Shown one piece after another: positions 1 through 5,666 of a DNA stretch of 5,666 nt. Below the pieces are notes generated by a model that saw only the letters and a program-made list of their open reading frames with translations, did not search any database and had not been told where the DNA came from. Source of the stretch: Actinomycetota bacterium (GTDB lineage Bacteria > Actinomycetota > Acidimicrobiia > Spongiisociales > UBA11373); contig DNGH01000216.1 in the NCBI GenBank assembly GCA_003486285.1, forward strand, positions 1 through 5,666, read 5' to 3'. Numbering within the stretch: position 1 is the stretch's first letter; each line of letters opens with the position of its first letter. A program made the translations under genes and the position numbers.

Positions 1-15
1 GGGCGGCGACGCGTC

Positions 16-1701
16 ATGACCGGGACTTCATTCGAGGCGATCGATGCCGCGCTGGAGACGCTGGCGCGGCGCGCCCCGGCCTGGGCGTTGGTGTCGATCG
101 ACGAGCGGGTGGCGATGTTGCGCGACCTGGGGGAGCGGTTTCTCGCCGTCGGTGACGACCTGGTGGCCGATGCCGTGAGGGCCAAAGGGGTCGATGCCTC
201 CTACGGCGGCGAGGACTGGGTGGCTGGACCGATCAGCTTCATCCGCACCTGCCGCTTTCTCGCGGACACGCTCGAGGGCATCGCCCGCACCGGGCGGGTT
301 CCCATCTCCGACGATGCGATCGGGGTGCGTCCCGACGGGCAGGTGACGGTGGAGGTGATGCCCGGCGACCGCTGGGATCGCATCCAGTACCGGGGGTGGA
401 GCGCCGAGGTGTGGATGCAGCCTGGCATCCCGCTGGCGGAGGCCCGCGGTCATCTCGGCGGGTTCTACACCAAGGGGGAGGCGCCGGCGCCCGCCGTGGC
501 CGCGATCCTCGGTGCGGGCAACGTCTCCAGCATCGCCCCACTCGACCTGGTCCACAAGCTTTTCGTCGAAGGCGATGTCGCCATCGTCAAGTTCAGCCCG
601 GTCAACGACTACATCGGCCCGTACATCGAGCACGTCTTCGCACCACTGGTGAGTGCCGGGTTCGTCCGCTTCGCCTACGGCCACGCCGAGGTGGGGGAGC
701 ACCTCGTTCAGCATCCCCTCGTGGACGAGGTCCACATCACGGGGTCGGAGCACACCTACGACGTGATCGTGTTCGGCAAGGGCGAAGCCGGCCGCGAGCG
801 CAAGGCGTCCGACGATCCGGTGCTGCACAAGCGCTTGACCAGCGAGCTCGGCAATGTCAGCCCGGTGATCGTGGTGCCCGGCAAGTGGTCGCGCCGCGCC
901 CTCGACTGGCAGGCGCGGCACGTGGCCACCCAGATGGTGCAGAACGCGGGTTACAACTGCAACGCCGCCAAGGTGATGGTCCTTCCGGAGCGTTGGCCGC
1001 AGCGCGAGGAGTTCCTCGATGCCGTGATGGCATTGCTCGCGCAACGTCCCGCCCGCCCCGCCTACTACCCGGGATCCGAGGCCCGCTATGCGAGGGCCAT
1101 CGCCGACGCCCCGATCGTGCGCCGGCTCGGTCCGGAGGCGGGGGACTCATTGCCGCCGACGCTGCTGGAGGGACTCACTGCCGACAGCACTGCGGCGGTG
1201 TTCCAAGAGGAGGCCTTCTGCCAGTTGCTGGCCGTGGTCGACGTTCCCGAGGCGACACCGGGCCGGTTCCTCTCGGCCGCAGTCGACTTCTGCAACGACC
1301 GGTTGCGGGGCACTCTCAACGCCACCGTCATCGTCGATCCCGACACGGCCCGCGCCGCGGACACCGGCGTGGCCCGCGCCGTCGCGACACTGCGTTATGG
1401 ATCGATCGGCGTGAACGTCTGGGCCGCCGCCGCCTTCCCCCTCGGGGTGACCCCGTGGGGGGCGTTCCCCGGCCACCGGCGCAACGACGTGCAGAGCGGC
1501 ATCGGGTTCGTGCACAACGCCCGTCTGGTGGATGACCCGCAGAAGACCGTGATACGCGCCCCGTTCGTGATGACCCCGACCCCGCCGTGGTCGGTGTTCC
1601 ATCGCCGGTCGACGGCGACCCTGCGGGCGGTCGCCCGGTTCGAGGCCGACCCCGGCCCGGTGCGCCTCGCCGCGGTGCTCGCCCGAGCGCTGCGCCCCTG
1701 A
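16..1701 (+). CDS. Aldehyde dehydrogenase family protein, divergent large (561 aa) branch
   Basis: Predicted soluble NAD(P)-dependent oxidoreductase that would oxidise an aldehyde to an acid or acyl product; the substrate cannot be read from the sequence. Seen: a cofactor-domain segment with GAGNVSSIAPLD (166-177) and IVKFSPVN (190-197, Lys192 as the likely cofactor-binding lysine), HITGS (240-244, matching the FTGS turn), ELGN (277-280, Glu277 as general base), NAGYNCNAAK (310-319, Cys315 as nucleophile, codon 958-960), EEAF (398-401, matching the EEIF cofactor motif) and VNVW (466-469). It is longer than typical 480-500-residue ALDHs: about 130 N-terminal residues lead to an AEVWMQPG block (130-137), and a tail after about residue 500 carries APFVMTPTPPW (515-525). 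From memory, the same blocks occur in a branch annotated only as 'aldehyde dehydrogenase family protein'. No signal peptide or membrane segment is visible. ATG at 16 is the first start in the window; the frame is open to the left edge, so an upstream start is possible. The only Shine-Dalgarno-like sequence is a weak GGGCGG at 1-6. Superfamily assignment is firm; function is not. Confidence 0.9.
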   Translation: MTGTSFEAIDAALETLARRAPAWALVSIDERVAMLRDLGERFLAVGDDLVADAVRAKGVDASYGGEDWVAGPISFIRTCRFLADTLEGIARTGRVPISDDAIGVRPDGQVTVEVMPGDRWDRIQYRGWSAEVWMQPGIPLAEARGHLGGFYTKGEAPAPAVAAILGAGNVSSIAPLDLVHKLFVEGDVAIVKFSPVNDYIGPYIEHVFAPLVSAGFVRFAYGHAEVGEHLVQHPLVDEVHITGSEHTYDVIVFGKGEAGRERKASDDPVLHKRLTSELGNVSPVIVVPGKWSRRALDWQARHVATQMVQNAGYNCNAAKVMVLPERWPQREEFLDAVMALLAQRPARPAYYPGSEARYARAIADAPIVRRLGPEAGDSLPPTLLEGLTADSTAAVFQEEAFCQLLAVVDVPEATPGRFLSAAVDFCNDRLRGTLNATVIVDPDTARAADTGVARAVATLRYGSIGVNVWAAAAFPLGVTPWGAFPGHRRNDVQSGIGFVHNARLVDDPQKTVIRAPFVMTPTPPWSVFHRRSTATLRAVARFEADPGPVRLAAVLARALRP

Positions 1702-1707
1702 GCCTCA
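1699..1707. other. Convergent gene junction with 3-bp gap
   Basis: The dehydrogenase stop TGA occupies 1699-1701 on the plus strand. The lhr stop occupies 1705-1707 (TCA on the plus strand, TGA on the minus strand). Only GCC (1702-1704) separates them, so there is no intergenic room for a separate terminator. Each transcript must extend into the neighbouring coding region or be released by a Rho-type mechanism within it. The positions are read directly from the sequence; the consequence for transcription is inference. Confidence 0.9.
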
Positions 1708-4700
1708 GCGCGCCGCCAGTCCCCGATACGACGCGGCGAATCCGGCGGCGAGCAGTGCCCGCCCGAGGGCGGTGGCGGCGGGATCGGCCCCATCGATGGT
1801 GGTGACGACCATGCGCCGCAATCTGGTTCGGGCCAGCTCGGTGAGGGCCGCGGCGGAAGCGGTGATGGCGTCGGGATCCTCGGTGAAGGTCAGGACCGAG
1901 CGTCCCCCGCGGTCGACGAAGGCGGTGAGCCTGCCATCGATCAGCACCACGTACGCCCCGGCGGCGCGACCGGGACGCGAGGCGTGCTCCGGCCACGAGA
2001 TGGCCGCCCCGTAGGGGTTGGCGGGATCCGCCGCGGCCAGGACCGTGACCATCGCATCGGCGGCGCCGCCCCGCAGTCGCTCCACCGCACCGGGCAGGGC
2101 GAACTGCGAGCCGCCCAGACCCTCCACGAAGTAACCCCGGCGCACCCGTCCCACGTCTTCCATCGCCGACAGCACCGGATACGCCCCGGCGAATCCGCCG
2201 GGAAGACCCTCGCCGAGGACGGCATCCCGCACCAGGATCCCGTGACGCGCCAGCAGTTGCTCGACGCGCCCCGCCGCCGCGGCCACCGCGTCCACGGGCG
2301 TCATCAGGTCTGCCACCAGGTACCAGCGCCCCGATCCCGTCGGCGGTGCCGCGGCACCGGGGAGAGTGGGACGGCGTCCCACCGGCTTGCGCACCCGCCC
2401 CCACAGGAAGGCGCGCAGCGGTGCGATCGTGTCGTTGGTCACCTCTCCGGCCCAGACCAGGTCCCACAGCGCCGCCAGCACGTCCTCCGGGTCGCCGCCG
2501 CCGGCGGTGACGTAGAGATCGCGGAAGAACGACGCTCCGCGCTCGGCGAGATGGCCACGGAGTCGGTCGTGCACCGGGCCCTGCGGGTGATCGAGTCCGG
2601 CATCCCACAGCAGCGCAGGCACCCGCGGGCGCAGGTACAGGGCGACGCGGCCATCGCGGCCGCCGAGCGCTCCCCGCCCCACCCACACCACGTCCCCGGA
2701 GGCGGTGAGCGTGTCGAGCAGATCGGGGGAGTAGTCGAGCCGGGAGGCGAGCAGGTCGGCCTCGAGGATGGATGCGGGAATGGCGGCCCCCTGCAGCCGT
2801 TCGATCGACTCGATGAGCCTCCCCGGGCCGGTGCCGCGCCCACCGATTCCGTGCCACCCGATCGCGAACCTGGAGAACGCGGCGGCATCCACTGCCTCGA
2901 TCGAGTGCCTCAGGATCGCCAGGGAGCGGCGGCGCATGCGCGCCAGCACCTCGGTCGCCACCCATTCCGTGTCGCCGCCCCCGGGGCGCAGGGCTCCGCG
3001 CAGGGTCTTGCCGCGTCCTTCGAGGTCCGCCAGAGCCGCCGCCACCACCCCCCGGGGCAGTCCGAGCTCCGCCGCAGCCTGATCGACGGTGAACGGCCCG
3101 TGGGTTCGGGCGAAGCGCGCCACCAGATCCGCCACCGGTTCGTCGCCGGGTTCGAGGTGCGCGGCGGGGATCCCCTGGGGCAGGGCGACTCCGAGACCGT
3201 CACGCAGGCGGCCGGCATCCTCGACCGCCGCCCAGCGCGACTCGCCGTGCATGGTCACGCGCACGATGCGGCGGGTCCGCTCCAGGTCGGCGAGGGTCGC
3301 CGCGGGATCGGGGTCCAGCGATCTTGCGGCCACTGCCGCGCTGGAGAGTGGACCGAGGCTGCGCAGCAGGTCGGCCGTGCCGTCCGCGCCGGATGCCTTG
3401 CGGTCCGCGGCCAGCCATTGCAGTTCGGCCTCGACGGCTGCGATCGCCTCGGGCTCGAGCAGTTCGCGCATCGCCGGTTCCCCGAGCAGTTCGCGCAGCA
3501 GGTTCTGGTCGACGGTCAGGGCCATGGCGCGCCGCTCGGCCGGAGGGGCGTCGTAGTCGTACATGAACGAGGCGACGAAGTCGAGGGAGAGGCTCGTGGC
3601 GAAGGGGCTCGGCCCATGGGTGTCCACGGCGCTGACCCGGATCTTCCGCGCCGTGACGTCGCCCAGCAGCGTCTTCAGCGCGGGGAGATCGAAGTGCTCC
3701 TGGAGGATCTCGCGGTAGGTCTCGAGGACGATGGGAAAGGTGGGGTGGCGCGTCACGACACCGAGCAGGCTCTCGGCGCGGCGGCGCTGCAACCAGAGCG
3801 GGGTGCGCCGGCCGGGGCGCCGCCGGGGGAGCAGTAGCGACCGGCCCGCCGCCTCGCGGAAGCGTCCGGCGAACAGGGTGCTCGTCCCGACCTCGTCGAC
3901 CACGAGGCGTTCCACCTCGTCCGGATCGAGGATCACCGTCATCGGGTCCGGTGCGGTGTCGCTGTCGGGGAAGCGCACGATGATCCCGTCGTCGGACCAG
4001 ATCGCCTCCGTGGCGACGCCGTGGGCATCGCGCCAGCGGCGTTGCAGGGCCAGGGCCCATGGGGCGTGGACCCGGGATCCGAAAGGGGAGAGCACGACCA
4101 GCCGCCAGTCGCCGATCTCGTCGCGATATCGCTCGACCACGATGGTGCGATCGGTGGGGAGGGTGCCGGTGGCAGCCACCTCCGCGGCCAGGTAGGCGAT
4201 CAGATTGTCGGCGGCGCGGCGATCGAGGTGGTAGCGGCCGGTGAGCGCTTCTCGCGCTGCGGTGTCGTCGAGCCCGGCGATGGCGCGCACGAAGGCCCCG
4301 ACGGCGCGTCCCGTCTCCACCGGCCGGCCCGGGCCGTCGCCATGCCAGAACGGCATCCGGGCGGCGCGCTCGCCGGGGGCCGGAGCCACCACGATGCGAT
4401 CCGGTGTGATCTCGATCAGCTTCCACGAGGACGAGCCGAGGACGAACACGTCGCCGACGCGGCTCTCGTAGACCCACTCCTCGTCCAGTTCACCGACTCG
4501 CCCACCCTCGGGGAGCACGGCGGGATACAGGCCCCGATCGGGAATGGTGCCGGCGTTGGTGACCGCGAGCAGCCGGGCGTTGCCGCGAGCCGACAGCGTG
4601 TCGGTGGTGCGGTCCCACACCAGCCGGGGGCGCAGCTCGGCGAAGTCGTCCGAGGGATAGCGGCCCGCCAGCATGTCGAGGACCGCCCGCCACAGGCTCT

Positions 4701-5666
4701 CGGGGAGGCTGCGGAACGGATAGGCGCGGCGCACCACGTCGAAGAGCGCCGCCGCCTGGTGGTCGGCGACGGCGACCGCCGCCACCACCTGCTGGGCGAG
4801 CACGTCGAGGGGGTTCTCCGGGACCACGGTCTCCTCGATGCGGCCCTGGTGCATCAGGTCGACCAGCACGGTGGCCTCGAGCAGGTCGCCGCGATGCTTC
4901 GGGAAGACCTTGGCACGGCTGGGGGCACCGACCTGGTGCCCGGCGCGCCCGACTCGCTGCAGCCCGCGGGCCACGGTGCCCGGCGACTCGACGAGGATCA
5001 CGAGGTCGACCGCGTCCATGTCGATCCCGAGCTCTAGCGTCGAGGTGGCGACGACGCAGCGCAGCTCTCCGGACTTCAGAGCGTCCTCGATGATCAGGCG
5101 CTGCTCACGGGAGAGCGACCCGTGGTGGGCGCGTGCGATCTCGGTGGCGGCCAGGTCGTTGAGCGCTCCGGCAAGCCGTTCCACGATGCCCCGGCTGTTG
5201 GAGAACACGATCGTGGAGCGGTGGGCCATGAGCTGTTCCAGCAGCGCGGGGTAGAGCGATGGCCAGATCGAACGGGTGGGGTGGCCCGCGTCATCGGTGG
5301 TGTCGGGTGCGGTCATGTCCTCGAGTGGCACCACGATCTCGACGTCGAGCTGCTTGTCGCGGGGAGCATCGACGACTCGCACCGGGCGCGGCTCCCAGCC
5401 GCCGGGACCGAGCGTCCCACCCCCCAGGAAGTTGGCGATGCGCTCGAGCGGCCGCTGGGTGGCGCTGAGTCCGATGCGCTGCGGTGACACCGCGGTGACC
5501 TCTTCGAGGCGCTCCAGGGTGAGGGCGAGGTGCGCCCCGCGCTTGGTGGCCGCCATCGAGTGGATCTCGTCGACGATCACCCATTCCACGCCACGCAGCA
5601 CCTCGCGCGCCTGCGAGGTCAGCAGCAGGTAGAGCGACTCGGGCGTGGTGACCAGGATGTGCGGCG
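1705..5666 (-). CDS. lhr: Lhr superfamily 2 ATP-dependent DNA helicase, full-size type, 5' end cut by the window edge
   Basis: Large helicase-related protein. Characterised homologues are ssDNA-dependent ATPases that move 3'-5', unwind DNA and RNA:DNA duplexes, and act in DNA repair. The frame is open to the window edge; the GTG at 5601 is an internal valine, not the start. Numbering from the first visible residue (1319 in total): TTPESL (6-11), DEIH motif II (32-35), LSAT motif III (66-69), VFSNSR motif IV (153-158), AHHGSLSRE (179-187), TSTLELGID motif V (207-215), QRVGRAGH motif VI (236-243). A winged-helix region follows (PLDVLAQQ, 285-292), then the Lhr-specific barrel domain: GTIPDRGLY (372-380), ESRVGDVFVLG (400-410), MPFWHGD (437-443), SPFGSRVHAPWALAL (526-540), LLPRRRPGRRTPLW (611-624). 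The C-terminal half has winged-helix and AlkZ/YcaQ-like modules: PFTVDQAA (857-864), VVWVGRGALG (992-1001), AGEVTNDTIAPLRA (1072-1085), GGFAGAYPVL (1156-1165), RRGYFVEGLGGSQFALPGAV (1175-1194), DPANPYGAA (1213-1221). Motifs I and Ia and about 140 N-terminal residues should lie off-window, giving about 1450-1460 residues, within the family range. No frameshift or missing motif is seen. Confidence 0.97.
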   Translation of the reverse strand, partial: PHILVTTPESLYLLLTSQAREVLRGVEWVIVDEIHSMAATKRGAHLALTLERLEEVTAVSPQRIGLSATQRPLERIANFLGGGTLGPGGWEPRPVRVVDAPRDKQLDVEIVVPLEDMTAPDTTDDAGHPTRSIWPSLYPALLEQLMAHRSTIVFSNSRGIVERLAGALNDLAATEIARAHHGSLSREQRLIIEDALKSGELRCVVATSTLELGIDMDAVDLVILVESPGTVARGLQRVGRAGHQVGAPSRAKVFPKHRGDLLEATVLVDLMHQGRIEETVVPENPLDVLAQQVVAAVAVADHQAAALFDVVRRAYPFRSLPESLWRAVLDMLAGRYPSDDFAELRPRLVWDRTTDTLSARGNARLLAVTNAGTIPDRGLYPAVLPEGGRVGELDEEWVYESRVGDVFVLGSSSWKLIEITPDRIVVAPAPGERAARMPFWHGDGPGRPVETGRAVGAFVRAIAGLDDTAAREALTGRYHLDRRAADNLIAYLAAEVAATGTLPTDRTIVVERYRDEIGDWRLVVLSPFGSRVHAPWALALQRRWRDAHGVATEAIWSDDGIIVRFPDSDTAPDPMTVILDPDEVERLVVDEVGTSTLFAGRFREAAGRSLLLPRRRPGRRTPLWLQRRRAESLLGVVTRHPTFPIVLETYREILQEHFDLPALKTLLGDVTARKIRVSAVDTHGPSPFATSLSLDFVASFMYDYDAPPAERRAMALTVDQNLLRELLGEPAMRELLEPEAIAAVEAELQWLAADRKASGADGTADLLRSLGPLSSAAVAARSLDPDPAATLADLERTRRIVRVTMHGESRWAAVEDAGRLRDGLGVALPQGIPAAHLEPGDEPVADLVARFARTHGPFTVDQAAAELGLPRGVVAAALADLEGRGKTLRGALRPGGGDTEWVATEVLARMRRRSLAILRHSIEAVDAAAFSRFAIGWHGIGGRGTGPGRLIESIERLQGAAIPASILEADLLASRLDYSPDLLDTLTASGDVVWVGRGALGGRDGRVALYLRPRVPALLWDAGLDHPQGPVHDRLRGHLAERGASFFRDLYVTAGGGDPEDVLAALWDLVWAGEVTNDTIAPLRAFLWGRVRKPVGRRPTLPGAAAPPTGSGRWYLVADLMTPVDAVAAAAGRVEQLLARHGILVRDAVLGEGLPGGFAGAYPVLSAMEDVGRVRRGYFVEGLGGSQFALPGAVERLRGGAADAMVTVLAAADPANPYGAAISWPEHASRPGRAAGAYVVLIDGRLTAFVDRGGRSVLTFTEDPDAITASAAALTELARTRLRRMVVTTIDGADPAATALGRALLAAGFAASYRGLAAR

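Noticed and set aside
28..1044. 338-codon minus-strand open frame opposite the dehydrogenase
   Set aside because: It has a His/Arg/Gly-rich composition, no family signal, and is fully antisense to the catalytic region of the dehydrogenase.
1687..1711. Inverted repeat GCGCTG / CAGCGC around the convergent junction, as a possible bidirectional terminator
   Set aside because: The stem is only 6 bp with a 13-base loop and there is no T-tract on either side. The inner CTGA/TCAG symmetry arises partly because two opposed TGA stops are complementary by nature. This is common by chance in such GC-rich DNA.
1328..2965. 545-codon minus-strand open frame spanning the dehydrogenase 3' end and the lhr 3' end
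   Set aside because: It overlaps two genes with strong family matches, is rich in Arg and Gly, and has no motif; it is a GC-driven artefact.
1984..3837. 617-codon open frame on the plus strand, antisense to lhr
   Set aside because: Its product is rich in Arg, His, Gly and Gln with no recognisable domain, and it lies wholly over conserved Lhr coding sequence. Such shadows are expected opposite high-GC genes.
3200..4477. 425-codon minus-strand open frame within lhr, in another frame
   Set aside because: It is an Arg/Pro-rich out-of-frame reading of the Lhr barrel domain. The Lhr frame carries the conserved motifs throughout.
4021..5037. 338-codon plus-strand open frame opposite the helicase core
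   Set aside because: It is an antisense shadow of motifs V-VI and the barrel region, with no domain of its own.
5599..5601. GTG at 5601 (minus strand) as the start of a shorter helicase
   Set aside because: The frame continues upstream to the window edge with the conserved segment ILVTTPESLYLLL, and a start here would remove motifs I and Ia. The gene is cut by the window, not shortened.

Overview
The window is a GC-rich (roughly 70% by eye), almost fully coding stretch of bacterial chromosome. It holds two long genes arranged tail to tail. The protein sequences, the strong G/C preference at third codon positions and the full-size Lhr point to an actinobacterium (Actinomycetota). The class cannot be fixed from two genes. 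The helicase lacks a linker that I recall from mycobacterial Lhr, so a close relative of Mycobacterium is less likely.

Layout: bases 1-15 are the unresolved upstream edge. Bases 16-1701 (+) encode a complete 561-residue protein of the aldehyde dehydrogenase superfamily. It belongs to a divergent, larger-than-usual branch and keeps the catalytic Cys and Glu. Bases 1702-1704 are the whole intergenic space. Bases 1705-5666 (-) encode the last 1319 residues of the Lhr superfamily 2 DNA helicase. Its start, with the ATP-binding motif I, lies beyond the right edge of the window. There is no non-coding stretch long enough to hold an RNA gene, CRISPR array, insertion sequence or attachment site, and I saw none.

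The genes have no evident functional link. Lhr is a DNA-repair helicase with a winged-helix/AlkZ-like C-terminal half. The aldehyde dehydrogenase is a cytosolic NAD(P)-dependent oxidoreductase of unknown substrate. They share only a 3-bp convergent junction, so transcripts from each must either end inside the other gene or run antisense to it.

I found no convincing undescribed system. The items worth a second look are the divergent dehydrogenase family, the C-terminal end and short linker of Lhr, the tight convergent junction, and a possible ATGA stop/start overlap at the left edge.
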